From assembly GCF_052857255.1 (NCBI RefSeq), contig NC_135500.1, positions 161,709,189 through 161,773,188 on the forward strand: a stretch of 64,000 bases of DNA, written 5' to 3'. A program made the translations under genes and the position numbers. The DNA is from Amblyomma americanum. Its lineage: Eukaryota; Arthropoda; Arachnida; Ixodida; Ixodidae. The notes under the pieces are model-generated. The model was not told where the DNA came from, did no database searches, and saw only the letters and a program-made list of their open reading frames with translations. Of the stretch, positions 1 through 12,255 are shown piece by piece (position 1 is the first letter of the stretch; each line of letters opens with the position of its first letter).

Positions 1-3000
1 TTAGCTTATTGCACACAAAGCTGATTTGCCTCTCGAAAACTACTGCTGCATTTCTCCTAACCGCCATCGAATAAGCGCGATTTTACGAAGGTATTCTTAT
101 ATTTATCCCTAACCCAACAGCCAAACTATCTAAGCAATCATTTCTTTCCAAGAAAAGCTTATCAGACAACTCGTATCAGCTTGATGGTGGAGGAAGTTCT
201 CAAGATTCCTCAATAAAAAATAATTTTGATGTTTTCATTAAGCTGACGCGGAATTTCTGTGCCTCCTTTTCCACCCCCACCCCTTTTCACCATAGCGCAG
301 TTCCCAGTTTCGCCATGCAGTGGACATTTTTTGAGCAAAATGGCAACAGTTTTTATCGTCAGAAAGATTAAGGCAAATACTTTTCATGGATATGCTTTGG
401 CTCCTATGACTCTTTTGACGGGTTTGACTATTTGCTATGCTGACGCTTTTCAAAATTATTTTCTACTCCGGAGTTCTAAACATTTTCTGTGTTTCTGCAG
501 TGGCTTGACCAGTGTACTAATCTTTTCTTTGCCTTCTTTAACATTGCTCTTTTTTCCTATAGTGTTTATCTCAGAGTATCGTTTTCCACAATGTTAACAT
601 ACCAACGAATGGAAATTGCCTCTCTACGAGACTTACCATTTTCCCTCAGTTGGAAATGTGAAAAAGAAATTGAAGAGCGTCTAGAGACATTTCAAAATTA
701 TGTTGTGCTCTGCGTCGCTCTTGGCTGCAACGAAAGTTTGCTGATGGGATGGTCACATAGTAGACTATCAATTAGTAAACCGTTTTTAGTACTATACATC
801 GCGGAAGCATATAAAGTTCGGAATTTTCTTAATGAGAATTCAAAAAGATCTGATTATGTTCCGTCCTGGGAAAAATACTGCGAGACGTAACAGTTTTTAT
901 TTTTTATAGGCAAAGTGGTGAATATGTCTTGAACTAGCCGTCACTGCCCGAAAGCCTTCACTGGCAAATGCTTCAAAGCGCACGACGGACATCCTAAGTG
1001 AAGTCAATTTCAACAAAGGCGGAAGCCATTCTTTCTGGGCCGAGCACTAGTGGATCGTTTGCGAGGACAAAAGAAGGTCATTATTCAGGAGTGAGAATTA
1101 ATTTTCTTCTTGCTGCCCCGGGGACTGTACCGGGAAAGAACATCAACTGAAAAAAAAGCAGCGAGGGCTTCGTTTTAAAGCAGGAGTTTAGTAATTTATT
1201 TTTGCCGACCAAGAAAGGAAGAAGCCAATGAAGCAAAAAAAAGGATAAAAGAAGGGCAGGAGAGGTTTTCGCTCATTGGTCCTGACAGCTTCTCTCTTAT
1301 TTGTTTGCGGGCATGATACGAACGACTTCTTTGCTGAATGTTTGAAATCTTTTGTATTTACAGCCCTTCGTTTTCTCGCATCCCGATAATATTTCCGAAA
1401 GATCAGAATAAACGCGATAGTCACCAGAAAATGCGACTTTAGGTCAATGTCGTTAGCTAGTAGAGAAATATAACGTCATCGTTCGGCTGCTAGCTGATGT
1501 CTAGCGCATTTATATAGCGATTTTTTCAGTTACTTTTTTGATGATTTTAACCTGAATGCATTGTATGCGTGGCATTGGTTAATCTAAGGAGAAGCTCGAA
1601 AACTACATCATAGGATCGACCGACCTCCACTGAGATGCAGACTTGACGCTGCAATACCCTCATTGCTTTAGGTTCTAGACAAGTATGGGCATCGCTCCTT
1701 CTCAAGTTGTTGAGAGTTGAGAATGGCAGCTTTGCCGGGTACTTACAGCTGTATGACTGCAGGCTCTTCCAGCGCCTATTTTAATGAATGTCATATGGCT
1801 AGTGTAATATACTCGATGAAGGAACTGTGACCAGTCACAGCAAAAAATGAAAACTCTATTTTTTAAATGATTTTATGATGAAAGACGAGATTTAAAATAA
1901 CATGTTACATATTCCGCACTTAACTTCCGAGAAAAACCAAACCAGCCATAATAGTCAATTATCGTTGCCGTAATATCGCAGAAAAGAGGCCCTAGTGATA
2001 AAACGTCTTTTTGAAAATCCCCGTTCTTACAGTAAAACAAGTAAAAATACCGCGCACTTTTACCTCCAACAGAAAAAAATAAAACCCGCAAAAAAAGGAT
2101 TATAAGTATGTTTATTGTTGCCATTGCAAACAAAAAATATAAATATCTTCTGTGTCATGACCTTTGCAAAATAATGATTCCAAATGTATTTCGTCTACCA
2201 GTTTTTTACTGCTTTTTATTCAAGTTCGCATACCATGCATGACAAAAAAAAATTCCCGTCGACAACCTAATAGTCATTGAATCCTCAGTATGAAGGCAGA
2301 TTTATGGATGAAAAATTTCCTTCGATACGACACATTGGTTTGTACTTGGTTGAGTTGAAAGCAACATACCTCGTCCGTACTACAACTGAGACTTATTGAA
2401 TACGAATAACTCAGCTGGACCGTACTCTTTATTGCGCTTTCAGCCAATAGGCTCGACAATAAACATGACATCTTTAACAGACACATGATAAAATTTTATT
2501 ATCTCCTTTGCAGTTCAAAGAAATTAGTTTAATATCCTTGCGTGAAGAGAAACTACTGAACCTTGCAAAGTGCTATTCAGGAATTTATAACACTGTAGTA
2601 AAAGAAATGAGATAGTAATAAAATGATCAATTTAGAGCACTCTCAGTTGCTAAAGTTGGGGTTTATAACAGCTAAATATATCACATTTGCATATTACCAA
2701 TTGTTTACAACGGCGGCGCCATAGTTGAAATTTCCTCAGACGCACACAAGTGCACTTTCTATGGACAATATATCTTGAGAAAGATTTCAGGTGCCCTTTA
2801 TGCTTCCGTAAATAGATGAGGTGTGCTATTGCACTAAGATGGAAGAATATGCAAGATACCAAAACTAGAACGAGGTAGAGCGTCTGAGAAGTCCAGCCCA
2901 CCAGGGGTAGGATTCGTTTAAGATGTCACAGCACCGAAATACCTGGAATACGCCTGCTGTACCTATAAAAGGGTTGTTTGCTGTTTCACTGCGCATATAC

Positions 3001-3780
3001 TTCTGTGAACACCAGCACTCAGCAAGAGGCATTTTTAAGGCGGCGTGGTATCAAAACGTGAAGGTGAGATGGGAAGACGAAGGGTAAGAAGCTCTTTAGC
3101 AGCCTGTTGCGGTCGTTAGTGCGAGTCGGAATAGCTTCGAGAGTGAATACCGCAAACCAACTTTTCTCATTGCTGAACATGCCTCGCTTTGTTAGTTTGT
3201 TCTTCACATCTGCTGGGTTATAATGTTAGTCACTAGCTTATTTAGAGGTATGCAGACCTTGATCGTCGACAGAACTGAAGCAAGTGTGAAAAACAGGACC
3301 TCCAGAGAAACCAACTTTAGAGAAATACGTTTTTAGCGAAACACTTTTTTTAGAGCAATACATTGTTTCTGAACGTTTTTCCGCTGGTGCCACTGGTATT
3401 AATTTGAATTCTTGCTCTAATGCGACGGGTCCATCCACGCGAATTTCTATCAGAAATTCACTAACACATAAGATTTGCAGATAACTATGATAACAAACCC
3501 GAAGAAATTTTCACTAATATTACTCGAAGTGCAAATCACTATATTCTCCAGTTGATCTGATCTCAGTTTTGTATTACAGAGTAATTGAGCGAATAATTTA
3601 TACATGCTTTGAAACAGCGGTGCATGAACCGCTCTTACTACAAAGGTGCAGGCCAGAAATGCATTATAAGTTGACGTTCTGTTTTTTTTTTCTCAATTTC
3701 AAAGGTGGTGCAATTGCGTGATGTTATGTGATGAGTCCCAAAGACAATTTGCGGTGAAGAAAAACATACTAAGGACGATT
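1..3780. other. AT-rich sequence, no recognisable gene
   Basis: No open frame here resembles a known family. The longest (489-890 +, 133 codons) has no recognisable motif and unremarkable composition. No tRNA boxes, transposon ends or strong hairpins were seen. It reads as intron or intergenic DNA. Confidence 0.5.
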
Positions 3781-3820
3781 AAAATTCTCTCTAATGCGAA
3801 ATTTTAGCGCAGCTCTAACA

Positions 3821-4300
3821 GTGGCTCAGGCTATGTAGGCTCATTGTTTGGCTTTGCTGTGTCATCGGCTCGTCTGGCGACGGTATTAGTTCTTTACTAT
3901 TATTAGGTAATGAAGACTACTACGGGCAACACACAGCGCGAGAATGTGTATATGAGCTCAGTAGCAGCATTAGTAGAAAAACACGACAATGTGCAATGCA
4001 CAGCCCAAGAGTGTGTTGTGTTGCAGTTGCCAGAAATGATCGGCTGCGGTGATAGCCTCGTGCGCTCAGTCTCTGTAGGCTCATCGTTTCGCTTTGCTTG
4101 GTCTCCGGGCAGACTGGCGACGATGCCTGTTCGATAGTAGCATTAGTCGTTGAAGAAAACCATGTGCAATGTAAAGCGCGCGAGAATATGCATATCTGTC
4201 TGATAGCAGTATGAATTGAAGAACACGCCGATGTGCAAGCAAAGCGCGAGATTGGGTTACAGTATAACACGAGGAGTGATCGGCTGAGAAGACAGCCTAA
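3821..4300. repeat. Degenerate tandem repeat, period about 240 bp with ~67-bp subrepeats
   Basis: A block containing TGTAGGCTCAT, a GTTTxGCTTTGC stretch and CTGGCGACG occurs at about 3834 and again at about 4074, an offset of 240 bp. The phrase TGATCGGCTG at about 4038 recurs at about 4278, again 240 bp apart, so a third partial unit begins there. Inside the units a shorter motif (TAGCAGxATTAGT ... ATGTGCAATGxAAAGCGCGAG) recurs at about 3965, 4136 and 4203. The open frames across this block on both strands are by-products of the repeat. The array runs directly into a tRNA-like SINE head. Confidence 0.75.
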
Positions 4301-4375
4301 TGTTCTGATGCAGTGGCCAGCGAAGGTGATCTGTTCGCAGCGCCGCGGGTTCGAATCACAGTCGCGGGAATGTTT
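4300..4375 (+). mobile_element. Degenerate tRNA-derived SINE head
   Basis: An A-box-like TGATGCAGTGG is followed about 45 nt later by a B-box-like GGTTCGAATCA inside CCGCGGGTTCGAATCACAG. The spacing is that of a pol III promoter derived from a tRNA. There is no convincing acceptor stem and no clear 3' body or tail, so this is a SINE head fragment, not a functional tRNA gene. It shares the AGCGCCGC(GG) context of the SINE at 22.5 kb. Confidence 0.45.
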
Positions 4376-4380
4376 AATGT

Positions 4381-7300
4381 TATTTACTTAATAATTTATT
4401 TGTGGTTTGGCTCAGTTGCACAGACGCCCGCGACATGGCCCAAGCCACAGACGGGCACCTAAGACCTGGGCTCTAAATTTTTCGATGGTTGAAGGCGGGA
4501 TGCGAGAACCAGAAAATAACAAATATGTTTACCGATATGTTAAGCAGGAATGAGAAATTGAGGCTGGTTTTGAGTTACGTCGGACGAATATATGTATATA
4601 TGAGTAGTTCGAACTATAGGGACTTCCAATGTAAACAGATGTTTTGCATATAGCTGTTTTGTGTGCCACCGGCTAAAAAAGGAACACAGTTTCCTGCATA
4701 GAAAACCCAAAAATGGCAGTTTGAACGTATTGCAGAAACGTTCCGGCATAACATGCAGCTTTTAACTCCTTGTATTAGCTGAAAATTAAGGAATGCCGCA
4801 ATAACAAACATTTCACTGGCAGTTTCCTGCTTGTAGTTTTTTTCAAGGAGATAGCTCTAGCGCTAAGCATAAAGAAATGTGCGCTAAGAAGTCGCTGCCA
4901 ATATATATGTATAGGATTACATTATGCCACTTAAAGTTTCTTCATTGATTGTTTTGATCCGTTGTTCGAGACTTATATAAAGCTCTTGTGCCTGCCATGG
5001 AGCAGGAAGTAAGAGCAGAGCGACAGTAATCAAGGGGATTGTTAGAGTCTCAGAGCGTTGCGCACGCTCTTGTCGCCCCGAATTACGGCCCGCAAACAAA
5101 CTGGTTGAGAAGCAAAGATGCATCTGCTGACGCAGAATCAAATTGCGCCGCCTGTCTAGCGTAACTCATGCATAAAATTCTCAAATATTCCTTTCCAGCG
5201 ACTTTCCCAAACATTGCCTACAAACAATGATTTAAAATTTGTGATTACAAAATATCTTCTTTCTCCTCACTGACAGGAGCTCGGTGGCATTCAGCAGGTT
5301 CCCTTCTTTGAGATCATCCTTCTTTCGAACCACAAAAAAGCAGCTTCTTACGTAAATCAACGACCCCCTGGAAATGAATGTGCATCAAAAAGAAACGTCT
5401 GCGGCATGTGTCTATGCTCTGCAGCTGGTTCTTCCAGCTACAGTGCGTCATCAATTAAGCTATATTTGCGCATATAACTATTGTTTGGATCTTATAAGCC
5501 AAATAAAAATATCAACAAACATCACACATACTTCCTTGTGAGGAGTTTTTGGGTTTATAAATTTTTGGCCTGAGTGTCGATTTGGGGATATGTATACATT
5601 GACATTTTTTATAACACCGGGGCTCGTTCTTTATTAAACTGCAACAAGTGGTACACCACTCATGCATTGCTGCCTTGCTAACATGCACGACTCTCATGAC
5701 CTATTGATTTTGTATTGAAGCCAATATTCCAAAAAAGTGGCATATACTTTCTATATAAACGCCTTTAGTGCTGCCTCTCATCTTTTATCTAGGGTCTTCC
5801 AACAAGGAAACTCTTAACAACAGAAATGACTGAAAAATGTTAAAACTTTGCTTATATTGGCTTATAAACAAGCGAGAAGAAACACATCCATTCAGATTGC
5901 GTTATACTACTTCGAATTTTATGGCGCGGTACTTGCGAAATGTGCTTTTCCGGCACATTTATCAAAGCTTCGCGTTTGACACATGTTAGAAACGCATTAT
6001 CAAACGCCAGAAAAGATATACACCGACCTCTTCAAGCAATTCACAATACTTAGCTGAGGTAAGGTACCCTACTTAAGAAGTATGTTTTGTCATGATTTTG
6101 TCGTCGAAATTTAAGAAGACGTCTTTGGAGAATCATAGATTATGCAAAAAATTCTAATCTGCGGAAGCATACGTTACATCGACGAACATCGGTTGAAGTT
6201 TCTTTGCTTTGTTGTTGGGGAGGAGCTAGAACCCCTTAAAAAAAACAGCTTCCTCTACTTTTTTCAGCTGTCTTTGCACGTACGGCGTATCATCAGCGCT
6301 ATGATTTACACTAAAAGTACAGGATCAAAGCTACTGATATAACTTGCAAACGTGTCCCGGGTAAGAAGGGCATCATGATTCTGGTATATCGAAGAGAATT
6401 AATCAGCTCAGTGTCGCTATGTTCAGGGGATGTTCTACTTACCGAAAATGGCCACGAGAGCAAATCTTCGGCAGATTCCGAGTTCCAGGATTGGTAGCAT
6501 AATTCCTAAATGTTCCCAGCGTTCGTTGCACAAAAATCCAATTCTAGCACTTCAGTCTTCCTCGCGTAAGAGAGTTTAGCCACAAGTCCCAGTAGAACAG
6601 TTTGTGGTTCAGTGAAATCAAGCACCACAAAGAAGTGTAGCACGTTTGGCTTGTATTGCCGCTTTCCCTTTGATGCGCTTCCTGATTTGTGGTCTCTTTG
6701 CTGCGGCTTCAACACCGTCAACCCGTTGGGAATGGTTGTCAGCGTCAATTTTCCTGATGAGCTGCTGTTAAACTTCAAGACTGAGAGATTTCCAAACCAC
6801 AAATTGCATTACATAGTTAGAAGACCCTTATTATCTGCGAGTTAGCGCCTTCACAAAACTCATTGTGTTATAAAACAGAGAAAAACACAAACTTAACCGT
6901 GCGAATTGATATGGGAGCTTTTGCTTAATAGGGGCTCTCTGAACAATGCGTGCAAGTTTTATTTAGCCATAAAGGTCACACAGCTCGGAGAAATGACATC
7001 CTTCTTGTTTTTATTTTGAGCACTATATATTATGCTACTGCGTTCAAGAAAAAGTACCTTTCTTTTTTTTTATGAGGAAGCATAAATGTGTTAAGTTCAA
7101 CCTGCTCTGTATTAATATAAAGGGCGCTCAGTAATTTTTCGGTGAGAGCTAAAGGTACCTGAAATTCCCGGAGCAATTAAAACCCTTCGCTCAAAATTGG
7201 GACCTGTATCTCAATATTGTTCTCTTTGAACCTGTTTGTTTATTTAAATGCGCGTTTCAGAAGTTCTCTTAGGATATATCCTTCAATTGCTAACGCGCAG

Positions 7301-8340
7301 CTGAAAATAAAAATACAGTATATGGTGCGAACTCTCGCCTAGTAAGTGCTCTGAAGAGTGCAGCAGAATTCTGTTTACGCTTTGTTGAAAAAAAATGGTT
7401 CAAAAGAAAATATTCCACGTGAAATCAAGCCAGAACTCTCCGAGGCTCCATGACGACAAAGGTGTATTTAAACGAGCCCATTTCAATAAGCAGACTCAGC
7501 ACGCTGTTTTCGCTCAGTTGGCAAAATGAAAAAAAAAAACTTGATACAATAAGTGCCAATGTTTTCTGGAGAGAAGAAAGTACAGTCGTTTCAGAATGCA
7601 AATAGCTGCACGTAAAAGCCGACGCAGGAGGCGCTGACAGCGCAATGTTTAACTCAAGCGGCAAGCTGTTGAGAGAGCGTCAGCTGTTCTCGGAGCAAAG
7701 CTGACAGCCTGTGTGCGATATTGCTCTTCCTGTCCCAGTGGTCACGCCATTTTCAAAGTCAAATGCGGCTGTTGTGACAGATCTTTTTGCTTATGATAGT
7801 TCTTTCCCGGTTCTTTAAAGGCGGCGATAAGAGATGTAATGTAAAAAAAAGAGAAAAACTTTTTCACATCCGTGGTTTTTTTTTTAAATTTTATAGCGGG
7901 TCAAAATGCGTCTGCATATAAACCCAGTCGTGCTTTGGACATCCAAAGGTTTCCAAACCTTTCAATTTTGTGAGATAACTGCTCTTTTCTTGAAATTAGT
8001 GTTTAGTCTTCAAATAAGCCAACAAATTTTTGACAGCTTAAAAACGTGTTATATTTTTGAGCGTCTTAGTGCGTTTAAATTATTCAAACAAGTACCATTG
8101 CATGAATGCTGTTTACAATATTCTCTGTACTCCACCTTTAAAAAGATTTAATAAAATATGCCGTAGTCTGAGAAGTCCTGTATCCCAGTAACTTGAGATA
8201 TGCATGGACCGGTGCGGTTCATTTCTGATTTGCTCGGCAATCCTCACTCGGGTTTCTCGAGCTTCAGTGTAAGGATTCTTTTAGTTTCCTGACATTAGAA
8301 AGAAAGGCTCGAAGTTAACACTAATTGTTCCCCTCAAGTA
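4381..8340. other. No recognisable gene or repeat
   Basis: All open frames are under 100 codons and none shows a recognisable domain. Long A and T runs are common (for example near 7060, 7530 and 7880). Nothing else stands out. Confidence 0.45.
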
Positions 8341-8344
8341 AACG

Positions 8345-9010
8345 CGCACAGCGGCACACTCCACGGTGTGGTCGACACGGAAACACCACTAGCACGATGC
8401 ACTGTACACACCACCTCCAGTAACACTGTCTTGCACCTGCCACTCCTGTCACTTCACCGACAAAATATCTGCGTCGCTGCCGCAGTGACACCTGTGATGA
8501 AGCGGATTCAGCAAAGCGCAGATCCTGTCATCCGCCCTCAACGAACTTGGTGAACACAGAACACGCTACCGGTGACGGACGAGTCCCCGACGCCCTGGAG
8601 GCCGGCGTTACGACGCGAGCCAATCCTGCACTCGTGCAGAGATACGGCGCGAAACCACGTGCACGGCGCAGGAGAGGGCCGGTTTACCAGGTGGCTTTGG
8701 CGACTTGCTTGGAGCGGCATCTCAGGCCGCCTGCGTCACGGGCCCGCGGCTTCGCTCCGACTGTGGGGGCCCGCGTTAGTACAGCGCGACTATAGCGCCG
8801 CGGCGTATCGATTCGAACCGCCGAGAGTATGCCAAGACGGGGCAAGGAGCGGTGCGCGCGAGGGATGGTGACGAGGAGGAAAAGGGAAGTGTGACTAAAA
8901 ACGCGACACCAACGCCGCCGCGCGTCATGAGAGTGCGGCGTTATTCCTGCTCGTTGCTACTTTATCGCGCGGTGGTAGTGACACGGGAGCGATAGAGAGG
9001 TTAGCGATCA
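8345..9010. other. CpG-rich block of unknown function
   Basis: This segment is much richer in G+C and CpG than its flanks and contains many CGCG and GCGCG words, CACGTG at about 8657 and TCGATTCGAACCGCC at about 8808. Frames open across it on both strands (for example 8572-8871 + and 8538-8720 -) because GC-rich sequence has few stops, not because any looks like a known protein. It could be a CpG-island promoter, the 5' part of a long repeat, or an LTR. I could not find a second copy in the window. Confidence 0.35.
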
Positions 9011-9127
9011 GGTGGTTTCAGGAGTTTGACAGTGGCTGCGGCTTATATTCTTTAAGATAGGACAAAGTCAGAAGTATATCCTGTAGGGCTAAATGATATG
9101 TATAAGAAATAAACTACACTGACGCTG

Positions 9128-9253
9128 GAACGAAAGAGCGCGAAAATACGGCACTACAGTCAGGAAAGAAGGAAGAGAAAAAAGGTAGTCCCGTGTTTTC
9201 GCGCTGTTTCGTTCTACTCTCATGATCCAACTAGCCCAACAATCGTCCCTTTT
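9128..9253. mobile_element. Fold-back (MITE-like) element
   Basis: Positions 9128-9151 and 9191-9214 are inverted repeats of 24 nt that match at 22 positions, separated by 39 nt. The arm contains AGCGCGAAAA. Directly downstream (9221-9253) lies a 33-bp sequence containing CCAACTAGCCCAACAATC that recurs, with two differences, next to another hairpin at 12.2 kb. A dispersed non-autonomous fold-back element is the simplest reading. No clear target-site duplication was found. Confidence 0.6.
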
Positions 9254-9255
9254 TC

Positions 9256-12170
9256 ATTTAGGCGTCTTACACATGTTTCGGTTTCTTTCGCACTATTGCC
9301 GTTCCTTGGAAACCGTAATGTGCTCGAGAAAAGTATGACACAACGGCTTTTGATGCTCCTAAAGTTTGGCATCAGCAGTTGTGAGCGATTAAAGCCTCGC
9401 CAATAAGACAGGGCGCTTTTATAGCCGTTGAAATATATTCATACGCACGCATGACCATTATTGGAGACAGTCTTCTCCAGATTATTGTCGTTTTTCTGTT
9501 TTAATTGGGCTAGGGCCAGGAATTTGTAGGAAGGCAGTGCATTCGATCTTGTCTGGCATCCATCCACAGTTTATTTCTATATATGTTACATTTTTTATAA
9601 AGAGGTCCAGAGTGTTTCTGTTTTGTAAGCCATATAGCCATACTAACAACGAAAAGAAAGAAAATGAGGAAGGCATTGTGGAAACTAAAATGACCAGCGG
9701 TCTCTACATGTGCTCCGCTGATGCCTCGGCCCAATCGATGAAATATAACTTCTCACGCGCAGGTTTGGCATGTTCGTGAGGTATAGCATACGTCTATTAT
9801 GTCCTCCCTTCGTTACAAGTTTACTGGACATGCTAGGTGCGAAGTAATGATTTTGCGCAAGCTACTGCATGTACCCTGAAGTGAAGAAGTTGCAGCAATG
9901 GCAGGAACTCTGCACGGTGTTTGTCATTTTCAGCCGGTGCGCCCAGGCTGCGCGATAATAGCTTTTATCGGCGACTCGAGTGTCCCGCCGACATCTGACG
10001 GAAGGTGTACAAAGAGTGGTGCTTATATGTATACTGTGCTAGGAACAAAGAGTGTAATGCAGAAAACGTGTGAGAAAACGGATCGCATAATTATTTCCAT
10101 TATATTGCCCGTTTTAACTGTAATATTTAGAAACCCGATAAAAAAATCCTGGTTTTTTTCTTAGTAACAGGCAAGACTTCGGCTTAATTTCAGGTAGAGA
10201 GGCAAGTAGACAACGCTGAAATTAAAACTAAACTGGGAATTAGTGAAGCATAGGCACCGCGCAGACCTACAAGATTTTTTTTCCAATACAACTTAAGCCC
10301 CAGCTTCATGGTTGCAGGCTGTGTCTTTAGTATTCGCAAGACTAGGCCTGTCTCTATTCATTTCTTTACGTTATACGTTATCTGCACGGCAAGAAAAAGC
10401 CCAACGGGCGTTAGAATTCTAAAAAAAATCTCATCCTGGTAGGCTTCCAAGATAGGTTAGAAAATGCCGTGGGTTATAGCGTAGCTGCAACGTGTACCCC
10501 GAGATGGATTCAAGTGGTGGACTTTTTCGTGTTCTTTTTTCTTTACAGTTTTTTATTTCTTTTCAAAAATGCCACTGCAGCGCGCCATGGGTTATCGAAG
10601 AACATTTGAAGTTTTAAAAACAAAGCACTCTGGTTGCGATAGAGCTTTGAAAGTCGAACGATATGAATAATTACCAGCATACTAGAAAAATAAGCAAATG
10701 CCTGCTTGGCATGGTTATATTTGTCCTTCGCACTCTCGAAACATAAAACCACGACCATAGTGGTCACCAGTAGCATTCAGCTGCATATGAACGTGGCACA
10801 AATGCACAAACACGAAGACTCCTGCCTCTTCGTAAATTAATGAGAGACCTATCTCTAGATCTAACCACAACGGCGCAGCATCGCATAACGAAGCGATAAT
10901 ATTGAGCATTAATTGGGGAAACGCATTATGATCAAAGTTGTGACAGGAGAAAACTAAGGAATTGTCAAAATTATTCTTGAGCGTATGGCAATACCCACTG
11001 TCTGCTCTAGGTTTTTTGAAATAGTCGAAAGCATAAATTTTTAGATGTCGCAAATAACCGGAAACAAAAGTTTGAAGGCGTTAAGTAGGATTCACCTCAG
11101 GGTCTTCGCAGTTATAAATTTTGTTTGGCGGTATCCGGGAAACTACCTGGACGCGGCTTTGTCCTAACACCAGGTCTACTAATGGGGTTCAAGGACCGGT
11201 AATATCAGGAGTTCGGGTGTGTCTAAAGTGTCTAAAACGATGCTACTACTGCAAAGGCAGCAAGTGTAACCATATGAGGGACGCTTTGCACTGCTCCACC
11301 AATTAGAGGATCTGCTGACGGGAAGCGACGGGATTGAATGGCGTCGCACCCAATACACCGAGATAGAGACCAAGGACTTAATAAAGCTGGCATGTAGTGG
11401 GGATTACCACATACAAACGGCAGACATAGCTTGTCAGCGACAACGAAACCTTTATAAGATACAAAAGTGGAAAAAATTAAATGCAGGTGTCAGCATCACA
11501 GGTTGATTTCACTAGCAAATTGGATGCGACGACACGGTTTTCTCGGTGCTGATCCCAGAGGCCAGGATACAAAGGCATTCACTTCAAAGCTCGATCATGC
11601 AGTATTTTCTTTTGCAGACTTGACGAGTTTAGGTCGAGTACAAAGAAATTTCTTAAATGCAGTTTTCTTAGCAATAAATTAGTATTTTTATGGCGGACAA
11701 ACACTACTCTGCCGAAAAAATAGAAGGAAATAGATTTTTTCTCATATCATAAGTTGTGTTCGAGAGGCGATGATTATGCTTTAACGGCACGGCATTTCTG
11801 TGGCGTTCGTGGCGACGATCGAACAGTGTCCGCCTATAATATCTTGTTGATGTTATAATGTTACCTTGAATCACCCCATCGCTATTCTGAGTTAACAAGT
11901 TCATGTGAACAAATGTGTCGCTTTCTCTCGACCGAGAAGCTGCACTTCCTTAGGGGGCAAGTAGCGCTAAAAAAAGTCAATCACCATGTAAGCTAAATTT
12001 AAGATTGTTCTCCACATTCACATCTGAGCCTGATTTGTGCAGTAATAGAGTAGTTTGGCGTGCAGCGCCAGCCACCGAACATCTCTAAGCTGGCTCCGAT
12101 GCTAATGGTGAGAGCGAGGTTATCGTTCACATGAAATTGTTTCTGAAAGCTCTAATGAGCGCTCTTACCA
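9256..12170. other. No recognisable gene or repeat
   Basis: Open frames are short and unmatched (the longest is 10715-11053 -, 112 codons, without motifs). No tRNA boxes or element ends were seen. Confidence 0.45.
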
Positions 12171-12173
12171 TAC

Positions 12174-12255
12174 ATTCAAGACTGAAAACGGCGCGACGTT
12201 CGCGCCGTTTTCAGTCTTGAATCATGAACCAACTAGCCCAACAATCCTCCCTTTT
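12174..12255. mobile_element. Perfect 23-bp hairpin plus shared fold-back flank
   Basis: Positions 12174-12196 and 12200-12222 are perfect 23-bp inverted repeats with a 3-nt loop (CGT). The arm contains GACTGAAAACGGCGCGA. It is followed at 12223-12255 by the same 33-bp sequence seen at 9221-9253. Such a long perfect stem is not expected by chance in 64 kb. It is probably the remnant of a fold-back element, because the adjacent sequence is shared with the 9.1-kb copy. Confidence 0.65.
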
